From the NCBI RefSeq assembly GCF_950101795.1, contig NZ_CATNLZ010000037.1, positions 104,576-168,575 on the forward strand: 64,000 bases of DNA. Reading direction: 5' to 3'. The DNA is from Nocardioides sp. T2.26MG-1 (GTDB taxonomy: Bacteria; Actinomycetota; Actinomycetes; Propionibacteriales; Nocardioidaceae). The notes under the pieces were generated by a model. That model was not told the DNA's origin. It saw nothing but the letters and a program-made list of their open reading frames with translations, and did no database searches. The number at the start of each line of letters is the position of its first letter. Position 1 is the stretch's first letter. The translations under genes and the position numbers were made by a program. Positions 17,309 to 25,242 of this stretch are shown here, in pieces.

Positions 17309-17345
17309 CGTTGACCCGCCCGAAAGTTTCGGGCGGGTCAACGTT
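17302..17345. terminator. 44-bp hairpin repeat, copy 2; bidirectional terminator
   Basis: Same 44 bp as 16260-16303. The perfect 18-bp stem spans 17308-17344. It contains the stop codon of the AbiEi/DUF559-like gene and ends 8 bp before the qcrB stop, so it can terminate both convergent transcripts. Confidence 0.9.
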
Positions 17346-17352
17346 GCGAGGC

Positions 17353-19104
17353 TCAGTGCGAGCGCAGGTGCTCGTCCTCGACGAGGTGGTGGCCGTCGAA
17401 CTGGTGGCCGTCGGCGGCGTGGCCCTCCACGGGTGCCTGGAGCTCGTGCTCGTGCTCCGCGTGGTGGTGGCCCTCCTCGAGCTCCGCCGGGGTCGGCTTC
17501 TGCACGTTGTCGGCGTACCACACCGTGCGCAGGCGGTGCCGCAGCGCCGCCAGCCGGCCGCCGGTCGGGGCCGGGATGCCGTTGGCGTCGACCTCGTCGA
17601 CGTCGTGGCCGTCGAGCACCGGGTCGCGGTCACGCGCCGCCATCGAGTAGGCGCGCGACGCCGGCAGCGGCAGGTGCCGCTCGGTGTAGCCACCCTCGGC
17701 CGAGCGCATGATGATGCCGGTCTCGTAGCCGTGGAGGAGCGTGTCGTTGTCCTTGCGCTGCAGCGAGATGCACCAGCGCCGGGTGACCACGAAGGCGATC
17801 ACCGGGCCCACGAACACCGCGACCCGCAGGAAGTACGTGATCTGGTTGATGCTCGCGTGCAGCTTGATCGCGATGATGTCGTTGCCGCCCGCGATCCAGA
17901 ACAGCCCGTACATGGTCATCAGGGCGACCATCAGCGCGGTCCGGGTCGGCGCGTTGCGCGGCCGCTCCAGCAGGTGGTGGTCGCGCTTGTCCCCGGTGAT
18001 CCACGCGTCCAGGAAGGGCAGCAGCAGCAGGATCGTGAACATCACGACCGGCAGGATCAGGATCGGCAGCATCACGTTCCAGCTGATCGTGATCCCCCAG
18101 ATGTGGGTCTCAAGGCCGGGCATGATGCGCAGTGCGCCGTCCGGCCAGCCCATGTACCAGTCCGGCTGGGAGCCCGCGGTCACCTTCGACGGATCGTAGG
18201 GGCCGTACTTCCAGACCGGGTTGATCGTCAGCAACGCCCCCATCAGCGCGGTCACGCCGAAGACGATGAAGAAGAACCCGCCGGCCTTGGCGGCGTACAC
18301 CGGGAGCATGGGGAAGCCCACGACGTTCTTCTCGGTGCGGCCGGGACCGGGCCACTGGGTGTGCTTGTGGTAGACGAGCAGCAGCATGTGGGCGCCGATG
18401 AGCGCGAGCAGCAGGCCCGGGATCAGCAGCACGTGCACGATGTAGAGCCGCGGGATGATCGACTCACCCGGGAACTCGCCGCCGAACATGAAGAACGACA
18501 TGTAGGTCCCGACCACCGGAGTGGCCTTGACGAAGCCGTCGGCGGCCCGGATGCCGGTGCCCGAGAGCAGGTCGTCGGGCAGCGAGTAGCCGGTGAAGCC
18601 CTCGAGCGTGCCGAGGATCAGCAGCAGGCAGCCGATCACCCAGTTGAGCTCACGAGGCTTGCGGTAGGCGCCGGTGAACCACACGCGGAGCAGGTGCACC
18701 ATCATCGAGGCGACGAACAGCATCGCGGCCCAGTGGTGCATCTGACGCATCAGCAGGCCGCCGCGCACGTCGAAGGACAGGCGCAGGCTGGAGGCGTAGG
18801 CCTCGGACATGTGGATGCCGCGCAGCTGGTCGTAGGAGCCGTTGTACTGGACCTCGCCCATGCTGGGCGTGAACCACAGCGTGAGGAACACGCCGGTGAG
18901 GAGCAGGACGACGAAGCTCCAGAGCGCGATCTCGCCGAGCATGAACGACCAGTGGTCGGGGAAGACCTTGCGCAGGTTCTTCTTCATGGCGGTGGCGAGG
19001 CCGAGGCGCTCGTCGGCCCAGCCCGCGACCGCGCCGGCCCGGTTGGGCTTCTGCGCAGTCGCCGCCGTGGTGGCGTTGGTCTTGGCGACCTTGGTGGTGT
19101 CCAT
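17353..19104 (-). CDS. qcrB: Cytochrome bc1 complex cytochrome b subunit
   Basis: A 583-residue membrane subunit of the menaquinol-cytochrome c reductase. The N-terminal heme-b helices are seen (ALWSFVVLLLTGVFLTLWF, MHHWAAMLFVASMMVH). The quinol-oxidation site motif appears as PDWY in GSQPDWYMGWPDGA. The C-terminal extension of about 100 residues is typical of actinobacteria. The ATG lies 2 nt after the qcrA stop. This is the subunit hit by Q203-type inhibitors in mycobacteria. Confidence 0.97.
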   Translation of the reverse strand: MDTTKVAKTNATTAATAQKPNRAGAVAGWADERLGLATAMKKNLRKVFPDHWSFMLGEIALWSFVVLLLTGVFLTLWFTPSMGEVQYNGSYDQLRGIHMSEAYASSLRLSFDVRGGLLMRQMHHWAAMLFVASMMVHLLRVWFTGAYRKPRELNWVIGCLLLILGTLEGFTGYSLPDDLLSGTGIRAADGFVKATPVVGTYMSFFMFGGEFPGESIIPRLYIVHVLLIPGLLLALIGAHMLLLVYHKHTQWPGPGRTEKNVVGFPMLPVYAAKAGGFFFIVFGVTALMGALLTINPVWKYGPYDPSKVTAGSQPDWYMGWPDGALRIMPGLETHIWGITISWNVMLPILILPVVMFTILLLLPFLDAWITGDKRDHHLLERPRNAPTRTALMVALMTMYGLFWIAGGNDIIAIKLHASINQITYFLRVAVFVGPVIAFVVTRRWCISLQRKDNDTLLHGYETGIIMRSAEGGYTERHLPLPASRAYSMAARDRDPVLDGHDVDEVDANGIPAPTGGRLAALRHRLRTVWYADNVQKPTPAELEEGHHHAEHEHELQAPVEGHAADGHQFDGHHLVEDEHLRSH

Positions 19105-19106
19105 GA

Positions 19107-20195
19107 TCAGCCACGCTCCCAGAAGCTCGGTCCCACGGGTTCGTCGAATGCATCGCTCGCCACGAGGTAGCCCTCGTCGTCGACCTCGAGCGGCAGCTGC
19201 GGCAGCGGTCGGGCGGCCGGGCCGAAGACGACCTTCGCCGAGTCGGCGAGGTCGAAGGTCGACTGGTGGCACGGGCAGAGCAGGTGGTGCGTGGTCCGCT
19301 CGTACAGCGAGATCGGGCACCCCACGTGGGTGCAGATCTTGGAGTAGCAGACGATGCCGTCGACCGACCAGTTCTCCCGGCCCTTGCCGGGGGTGATCTC
19401 GTCGGGCTCCATCCGGACGACCACGACCGCGCCCTTGGACTTGCCGATCTGGAGCGCCACACCCTCGAGCGGCTCGCCGTCCGCGCCGCCGTTGAAGATG
19501 GCCTCGGGCTCGGCGTTCACGAGGTCGCCGATCTCGAGGTCGCCGGGCCGGATCGGGGTGCCCACGACGTCGCGGACGACGCGCATGCCCTTCTTCCACA
19601 GGGTGTGCTCGATGCCGGCGCCGGGGTAGTCCCCGGAGTTCTTGACCTGGTTGGGCGTCGGGCCGAGGTCACGGAGCAGCACGACCGCCGGCAGCCCGAG
19701 GAGGCCCACGGCGCCGAGCAGCGAGTTGCGCACCAGCGGGCGACGGCCGATGCCGGACTCCTCCAGGCCCGCGTTGAGCGCGGCGATGGTGGCCTCGCGG
19801 TCCTCGGTCGACGACGCGGCGGGGTGCCGGTCCTCGACGATCTCGTGGTCGGCCATCAGCTTGCGGGCCCACTGGATGATGCCGATGCCGAGGAACAGCA
19901 GCGCGCCGGCCAGCGACAGCCCGAGGAACAGGTTGGAGGCGCCGAGGCCGCCGACCACGTCGGGGTCGTCGCCGATGTCGAAGACGAAGTACGACACCAG
20001 CAGCAGGATCGTGCACAGCGCAGACAGCCCGAACAACGCGGCGACCTGCCGCTCGGCGCGCTTCTCGGCCTTGGGGTCGACGTCGGTCGGCCGCCACTGG
20101 TGCTCGGGGATCCCGGGGTTGGCGTAGAGGTCGTTGACCACCGCGTCGTCGGGCACGTTCACGAGCTCGTGGGCGTGGTCGTGGCTCTCGGTCAC
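19107..20195 (-). CDS. qcrA: Rieske iron-sulfur subunit of cytochrome bc1
   Basis: A 362-residue Rieske protein with the actinobacterial three-helix N-terminus (helices near 55-75, 90-110 and 165-185). The C-terminal Rieske fold has [2Fe-2S] ligands in CTHVGC and CPCHQS. The GTG start overlaps the qcrC stop by 4 bp. Part of the ctaE-qcrC-qcrA-qcrB operon. Confidence 0.97.
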   Translation of the reverse strand: MTESHDHAHELVNVPDDAVVNDLYANPGIPEHQWRPTDVDPKAEKRAERQVAALFGLSALCTILLLVSYFVFDIGDDPDVVGGLGASNLFLGLSLAGALLFLGIGIIQWARKLMADHEIVEDRHPAASSTEDREATIAALNAGLEESGIGRRPLVRNSLLGAVGLLGLPAVVLLRDLGPTPNQVKNSGDYPGAGIEHTLWKKGMRVVRDVVGTPIRPGDLEIGDLVNAEPEAIFNGGADGEPLEGVALQIGKSKGAVVVVRMEPDEITPGKGRENWSVDGIVCYSKICTHVGCPISLYERTTHHLLCPCHQSTFDLADSAKVVFGPAARPLPQLPLEVDDEGYLVASDAFDEPVGPSFWERG

Positions 20196-21073
20196 GCGTC
20201 CACCTTCTTCTTGGTCGAGCGGGTCGTGTGGGCGGCGATCCAGACGGCGGCACCCACCAGGGAGCCGATGCCGAGGACCCAGGCCGCCAGCCCCTCGGGG
20301 ACCGGGCCGAGGCCACCGAGGCCGAACCCACCGTAGTCGGGCATGTCCTCGAGCGAGCCGAGGTAGGCGATCACGTCGCGCTTCTCGTCGGGGGAGAGGT
20401 TGCCGTTGGAGAAGTTCGGCATGTTCTGCGGACCGGTCAGCAGGGCCTCGTAGATGAACCGGGGCTCCACACCCCGGATCTGCGGGGCGTAGCCACCTCG
20501 CGGCATCGCGCCGCCGGAGCCCTCGAAGTTGTGGCAGGCGGTGCAGTTGGTCAGGAAGATCTGGCCGCCGTTGGTGATCGCCTGCTGGCGCTCCTCGTCG
20601 GAGAGCCCGTCGATGCTGTAGTCGCTCTCGTCGGGGATGGCCGGGCCGGGGCCGAGGGAGGCGACGTACGCCGCGAGCGCGGCGACCTCGTCCTCGCTGA
20701 ACGTCTCGGGCTTGCGCGGGGCCTGGGCGCCCGGGCGGGCCATCGGCATCCGGCCGGTGCTCACCTGGAAGTCGACGGCCGCAGCACCCACGCCGACCAG
20801 CGAGGGGCCGAGCTGGGTCTGGTCGCCGTCACCCTCCTGGGTGCGCATGCCCTCGCCGTTCTGGCCGTGGCAGAACGAGCAGCTGACGAGGAACAGCTGA
20901 CGGCCCTGGGCGATCTGCTCCTCGCTGGACGCGGCGGAGCCGGCCTGGGCGGGGGAGAAGACGGTGTACAGACCACCGGTCAGGAGCAGGCCCAGCAGCA
21001 CCACGGCGAGGCCGGCCAGCGGTCCGCGACGGTGCCGGGAGAGGCGACCGGCGGAGCGATTCAGGAGACGCAC
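20192..21073 (-). CDS. qcrC: Diheme cytochrome c subunit of cytochrome bc1
   Basis: A 293-residue protein with an N-terminal export signal/anchor, two c-type heme sites (CSFCH and CTACH) and a C-terminal membrane helix (AAWVLGIGSLVGAAVWIAA). The tandem domains replace a separate cytochrome c, carrying electrons directly to CtaC. The GTG start is preceded by AAGGAC at a normal distance. Confidence 0.97.
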   Translation of the reverse strand: MRLLNRSAGRLSRHRRGPLAGLAVVLLGLLLTGGLYTVFSPAQAGSAASSEEQIAQGRQLFLVSCSFCHGQNGEGMRTQEGDGDQTQLGPSLVGVGAAAVDFQVSTGRMPMARPGAQAPRKPETFSEDEVAALAAYVASLGPGPAIPDESDYSIDGLSDEERQQAITNGGQIFLTNCTACHNFEGSGGAMPRGGYAPQIRGVEPRFIYEALLTGPQNMPNFSNGNLSPDEKRDVIAYLGSLEDMPDYGGFGLGGLGPVPEGLAAWVLGIGSLVGAAVWIAAHTTRSTKKKVDA

Positions 21074-21111
21074 GATTCAGTCCTTGCGATTGGTCGGTCT
21101 GCGGGTCGGGA

Positions 21112-21759
21112 CTACTGGACGAGGTAGATGGTCGCGAACAGGCCGATCCACACCACGTCGACGAAGTGCCAGTAGTAGGAGACGACGATCGCGCTCACGG
21201 CCTGCTCGTGGGTGAACTTGCGCGCCACGAACGTGCGGCCGAGGACGAAGAGGAAGGCGATCAGGCCGCCGGTCACGTGGAGTCCGTGGAAGCCGGTGGT
21301 CAGGTAGAACATCGTGCCGTACGCCGAGTCCTGGATCGTGACGTTGTGGCGGACGAGCTCGGCGTACTCGGTGGCCTGGCCGCCGATGAAGACCGCGCCC
21401 ATCAGGTAGGTCAGCACGAACCACTCGCGCAGGCCCCAGCCGGACACCTTGAAGATCGAGCCGGCGCGACCGACCTGCCCGCGCTCGGCGGCGAACACGC
21501 CGAGCTGGCAGGTGAGCGAGGACAGCACCAGGATCGTGGTGTTGACCGAGGCGAACGGCACGTTGAGGTGCTCGGTGTTCTGGGCCCACAGATCCGGGCT
21601 GACCGCCCGGATCGTGAAGTACGACGCGAACAGCGCCGCGAAGAACATCAGCTCGCTCGAGAGCCAGATGATCGTCCCCACGCTGACCATGCTCGGACGG
21701 TCGTGGTGCCCGTGCAGACGGGATGCCGGAATCGCGGTTGCAGTCGCCACGGGCGTCAT
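21112..21759 (-). CDS. ctaE: Cytochrome c oxidase subunit III
   Basis: A 215-residue subunit with five predicted helices. Family landmarks are WLSSELMFFAALFASYF, the TGFHGLHVTGGLIAF segment and YYWHFVDVVWIGLFATIYLV. The ATG at 21759 gives the usual short N-terminus. It is the first gene of the operon leading to qcrCAB and is divergent from the CtaG-like gene. Confidence 0.96.
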   Translation of the reverse strand: MTPVATATAIPASRLHGHHDRPSMVSVGTIIWLSSELMFFAALFASYFTIRAVSPDLWAQNTEHLNVPFASVNTTILVLSSLTCQLGVFAAERGQVGRAGSIFKVSGWGLREWFVLTYLMGAVFIGGQATEYAELVRHNVTIQDSAYGTMFYLTTGFHGLHVTGGLIAFLFVLGRTFVARKFTHEQAVSAIVVSYYWHFVDVVWIGLFATIYLVQ

Positions 21760-21825
21760 TATGTCGTGACTCGGGCAGGAGGGCACCCCGGGGGGCCCGT
21801 GTCGCATGGTCCTAGAGTTCAGACC

Positions 21826-22806
21826 GTGCTCCAAGCCGCGGTCGGGACCCTCGTCGAGGCCACCGGCGACCTTCCCCGGTTCACTGCCTCCAGCCTCTTC
21901 AGCGAGTGGTCGCTCGAGCCAGTGTCGTTCGTCCTCACGGTGTGGGTCGCGGGGCTCTACGTCTACGGGACCCTGGTCCTGCGCCGGCGCGGCGACCACT
22001 GGCCGGTCGGGCGCACCCTGGCGTTCGTCGGGCTCGGGATGGGGTCGTTCCTGTTCGCCACCAGCTCGGGGCTCGCGGCGTACGACCTGACGCTGCTCAG
22101 CGTGCACATGGTCCAGCACATGGTGCTCTCGATGCTGGTGCCGATGGCGCTGGCACTCGGCGCGCCCGTGACGCTCGCCCTGCGCACGCTCCCGTCTCGC
22201 CCGCGGCGGTGGCTGCTGGTCGTCCTGCACTCCCGGGCGGCCAAGGTGCTGTCGTTCCCGCCGCTGACGTTCACGGTGTACGTCGTCTCGCCGTGGGCGC
22301 TCTACTTCTCCGGGTGGTACGCCGCGAGCCTGCACTCGGCGTACGTGCACGAGATGATGCACATCCACCTGGTGCTCGTGGGATCGCTCTTCTTCTGGCC
22401 GATCCTCGGCATCGACCCGGTGCCCGGGCGGGTTGGCTACCCGTTCCGGATGCTGCTGGTCGTGCTGACGCTGCCGTTCCACGCCTTCCTCGGCGTGACG
22501 ATCATGGGCCAGGAGGAGCTGCTCGGCGGGTCCTGGTACCCCGACCTCCACAACGGCCCGATGGGCGCCTGGCTGCCCGATCCGGCCGACGACCAGCACC
22601 TCGCCGGCGGCATCCTGTGGGGCTCGGGCGACCTGATCGCGATCGTGCTGTTCGCCGCGCTGTTCACCCAGTGGGTGCGCTCGTCGATGAAGGAGGCGGC
22701 CCGCGAGGACCGGCGCCTGGACCTGCTGGAGGCGCGGGAGCGCGCCGCGGCCACGAACCCCGCGTCCCACGCAGCAGGCGCTTCCGGCGCGGAGGACGCT
22801 CCCTAG
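21826..22806 (+). CDS. CtaG-like cytochrome oxidase assembly membrane protein
   Basis: A 326-residue polytopic protein of the caa3_CtaG type. His-rich helices are consistent with copper handling: SVHMVQHMVLSMLVPMAL, SAYVHEMMHIHLVLVGSLFFWPI and LPFHAFLGVTIM. The tail is soluble and Ala/Glu rich. The GTG at 21826 is chosen; an in-frame GTG at 21799 would add nine residues. Divergence from ctaE with a 66-nt gap fits a role in oxidase biogenesis, known for the family. Confidence 0.87.
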   Translation: MLQAAVGTLVEATGDLPRFTASSLFSEWSLEPVSFVLTVWVAGLYVYGTLVLRRRGDHWPVGRTLAFVGLGMGSFLFATSSGLAAYDLTLLSVHMVQHMVLSMLVPMALALGAPVTLALRTLPSRPRRWLLVVLHSRAAKVLSFPPLTFTVYVVSPWALYFSGWYAASLHSAYVHEMMHIHLVLVGSLFFWPILGIDPVPGRVGYPFRMLLVVLTLPFHAFLGVTIMGQEELLGGSWYPDLHNGPMGAWLPDPADDQHLAGGILWGSGDLIAIVLFAALFTQWVRSSMKEAAREDRRLDLLEARERAAATNPASHAAGASGAEDAP

Positions 22807-22812
22807 TAGCAT
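22807..22812 (+). promoter_or_regulatory. Candidate -10 box, leaderless, for the receiver-like gene
   Basis: TAGCAT ends 7 nt before the GTG at 22820, right after the stop codon of the CtaG-like gene. This suggests an independent promoter for the receiver-like gene and trpD. Confidence 0.4.
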
Positions 22813-22819
22813 CGCGGGC

Positions 22820-23239
22820 GTGACCGACTCGACCTTCCACCGGACCGCCCTGCGGGTGCTGGTCTACAGCGACGACGTGAACACCCGCCAGCAGGTCATC
22901 GTGGCGCTGGGGCGTCGGCCGCACCCCGACCTGCCGGAGCTCGAGTACGTCGAGGTCGCGACCGAGCCGGTCGTGATCCAGAACCTCGACGCCGGCGGCA
23001 TCGACCTGGTGATCCTCGACGGCGAGGCGGTCCCCGCCGGCGGGATGGGCATCGCCAAGCAGCTCAAGGACGAGATCTACCAGTGCCCGCCGATCGTGGT
23101 GCTCACCGGCCGGCCCCAGGACGCCTGGCTCGCGACGTGGTCGCGCGCCGAGGCCGCCGTACCGCACCCGCTGGACCCGATCCAGCTGGCCGAGACCGTG
23201 GTCTCGCTGCTCCGTCCGCACGCACCCGCCCGCACGTGA
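22820..23239 (+). CDS. Stand-alone degenerate response-regulator receiver protein
   Basis: A 139-residue single domain with the receiver layout. The acidic pair is in LVYSDDVN, a phosphoacceptor-like Asp is in LVILDGEAVP, and the conserved Thr is in VVLTGRPQ. The invariant Lys of the next motif is replaced by Pro/His in AAVPHPLDP, so normal phosphorylation-driven switching is doubtful. No output domain. It lies 7 nt upstream of trpD, suggesting co-transcription. Its function is not known to me. Confidence 0.75.
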   Translation: MTDSTFHRTALRVLVYSDDVNTRQQVIVALGRRPHPDLPELEYVEVATEPVVIQNLDAGGIDLVILDGEAVPAGGMGIAKQLKDEIYQCPPIVVLTGRPQDAWLATWSRAEAAVPHPLDPIQLAETVVSLLRPHAPART

Positions 23240-23246
23240 CCGACCG

Positions 23247-24272
23247 ATGACGGCCTGGCCGGAGGTGCTCGGCGCGCTTGTCGCCGGGTCGGACCTCAGC
23301 GCCGCGCAGACGTCGTGGGCGATGGGGGAGATCCTCTCCGGTGAGGCGACCGGGGCGCAGATCGCGGGGTTCGCGGTCGCGCTGCGCGCCAAGGGCGAGA
23401 CCGTCGAGGAGGTCACCGGCCTCGTCGAGAGCATGTACGGCCTGGCCACGCCGATCACGGTGCCCGGCCGGCTGCTCGACGTCGTCGGCACCGGCGGCGA
23501 CCGGTCGATGTCGGTCAACATCTCCACGATGGCGGCGATCGTCGCCGCAGGCGCCGGTGCCCGGGTGGTCAAGCACGGCAACCGGTCCGCGTCCTCGCAG
23601 TCCGGCTCAGCCGACGTGCTCGAGAGCCTCGGCATCCGCCTCGACCTGCCGGCTGCCCGGGTCGCCGCGGTCGCGGAGGAGGCCGGCATCACGTTCTGCT
23701 TCGCCGCCGCCTTCCACCCGGCGATGCGGCACGCCGCGGTGCCGCGGCGCGAGCTCGGCATCGGCACCACGTTCAACTTCCTCGGCCCGCTGACCAACCC
23801 CGCGCGCGCCCAGGCCCAGGCGATCGGCTGCGCCGACCTGCGGATGGCGCCGGTGATGGCCGGCGTGTTCGCGGCCCGCGGCGTCGACGCCTGGGTGTTC
23901 CGCGGCGACGACGGGCTCGACGAGCTGACCACGACCACCACGTCGCGCCTGTGGTGGGTGCACGACGGCGAGGTCCGCGAGAGCGCGGTCGACGCCGCCG
24001 ACCTGGGCTTCGCCCGGGCGACTCCCGACGCGCTGCGCGGCGGCGACGTCGCCCACAACGCCGAGGTCGTACGACGGCTGCTCGCCGGCGAGACCGGTCC
24101 GGTGCGCGACGCCGTGCTGCTCAACGCCGGCGCCGCTCTCGCGGTGTACGACGCTCCCGCCACCGCGCCCGACCAGGCGCTGGCCGCGGGGGTCGAGCGC
24201 GCCCGCGAGGCCCTCGACACCGGGGCAGCGGCCGCGGTGCTGGACCGCTGGGTCGTGGCGACCGCCGGCTGA
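23247..24272 (+). CDS. trpD: Anthranilate phosphoribosyltransferase
   Basis: A 341-residue enzyme of tryptophan synthesis joining anthranilate to PRPP. The PRPP loop is GTGGDRSMSVNIST, followed by KHGNRSASSQSGSADVLE and the HPAMRHAAVPRRELGIGTTFNFLGPLTNPA segment. Complete length. No other trp gene is adjacent. The class II DAHP synthase of the common aromatic pathway is far downstream. Confidence 0.97.
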   Translation: MTAWPEVLGALVAGSDLSAAQTSWAMGEILSGEATGAQIAGFAVALRAKGETVEEVTGLVESMYGLATPITVPGRLLDVVGTGGDRSMSVNISTMAAIVAAGAGARVVKHGNRSASSQSGSADVLESLGIRLDLPAARVAAVAEEAGITFCFAAAFHPAMRHAAVPRRELGIGTTFNFLGPLTNPARAQAQAIGCADLRMAPVMAGVFAARGVDAWVFRGDDGLDELTTTTTSRLWWVHDGEVRESAVDAADLGFARATPDALRGGDVAHNAEVVRRLLAGETGPVRDAVLLNAGAALAVYDAPATAPDQALAAGVERAREALDTGAAAAVLDRWVVATAG

Positions 24273-24281
24273 CGCCGCGGA

Positions 24282-24908
24282 TCACACGTCGAGGACGTAC
24301 TCCCGACCGTTGCTGCGGAACCCGACGTGGTCGTAGTAGGCGCCGATCATGTTCGGCGGCGTCACCACCTGGTGCACGCCCAGGGCGGTCAGCATGCCGC
24401 TGCGCCGCCAGACGAACTCGCCCGGGGTGAAGTCGCGGTAGCGCGGCGTGACGTAGTCGAGGCGGATCTGCGCGACGTCGCCCTCCAGTCGGAGCACCAC
24501 CACGCCCACGGTCTCGTCGCCCTTCATCACGATGAACGCGCGGTCGTCACCATCACCGGGCTGCCAGGAGAAGTCCGGCTGGTAGCGCAGCATGTCCTCG
24601 CGGTGGACCCGCAGCACGTGGCGGAGGTAGTCGTCGTCGGGGCGGACCTCCAGCACGTCGAACGCCGCCTCGTCGTGCCGCTGGGCGCGCAGATTGACGA
24701 TGAACCAGACGTTGATCGCGGTCAGCACGACGTTCATCGCCGCCATCGGCCACACGTCGATCATCGCGTTGAAGAAGATCAGCACGACGCAGGCGAGGGT
24801 GTTGAGGATGCGGAAGCGCAGCACCCGCGCCTGGAGCAGCGAGAAGACGAGCAGCGCGCTGCCGCCCCACCCGACCGCGTCGAGCCAGTGGTCCTGGACC
24901 CAGTCCAC
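24282..24908 (-). CDS. Membrane protein with YgjV-like N-terminus and soluble C-terminal domain
   Basis: A 208-residue protein. Three closely packed helices in residues 10-80 (GWGGSALLVFSLLQARVLRFRILNTL..., AAMNVVLTAINVWFIVNL) resemble the YgjV/IMP family. The rest is soluble with alternating strands (AFIVMKGDETVGVVVLRLEGDVAQIRLDYV) suggestive of a GNAT-like beta sheet, but no acetyl-CoA loop is seen. It converges on trpD with a 9-nt gap. Function unknown. Confidence 0.7.
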   Translation of the reverse strand: MDWVQDHWLDAVGWGGSALLVFSLLQARVLRFRILNTLACVVLIFFNAMIDVWPMAAMNVVLTAINVWFIVNLRAQRHDEAAFDVLEVRPDDDYLRHVLRVHREDMLRYQPDFSWQPGDGDDRAFIVMKGDETVGVVVLRLEGDVAQIRLDYVTPRYRDFTPGEFVWRRSGMLTALGVHQVVTPPNMIGAYYDHVGFRSNGREYVLDV

Positions 24909-24914
24909 GCCCGG

Positions 24915-25193
24915 TCAGTCCAGACCGAGCGAGAACGCCGACTCGAGGTCGTGGCGGGAGTAGGTGCGGAACGCGATGTGGGTCTCGGTCGCGTTGACCC
25001 CGGCGACCTTGTTGAGGCGGTCGGCCACGACGGACGCGACGTCCTCGTGGTTGCGCACCCGCACCAACGCGATCAGGTCGATCTGACCGGTGACGGAGTA
25101 GACCTCGCTGACCCCGTCGAGGGCCGCGATCTCCTCGGCCACCTCGGGGATCCTGGCGACGTCGGCCTTCACGAAGACGATGGCGGTGATCAC
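24915..25193 (-). CDS. Stand-alone Lrp/AsnC ligand-binding (RAM) domain protein
   Basis: A 92-residue protein matching the effector-binding half of Lrp/AsnC regulators (VTGQIDLIALVRVRNHEDVASVVADRLNKVAGV...TYSRHD) without a helix-turn-helix. Such stand-alone RAM proteins form octamers and bind amino acids, so it could modulate a separate regulator. It is 6 nt upstream of the membrane-protein gene and probably co-transcribed with it. The start codon is GTG. Confidence 0.85.
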   Translation of the reverse strand: MITAIVFVKADVARIPEVAEEIAALDGVSEVYSVTGQIDLIALVRVRNHEDVASVVADRLNKVAGVNATETHIAFRTYSRHDLESAFSLGLD

Positions 25194-25242
25194 AGACGGA
25201 CCTTACCGCCGGCCGAGGTGCGCCACGGCATCGCCGGGGCGC

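Noticed and set aside
21799..21825. GTG at 21799 as the start of the CtaG-like protein.
   Set aside because: It adds nine residues without a ribosome site; neither start has one, so 21826 was kept as the shorter choice, with uncertainty.
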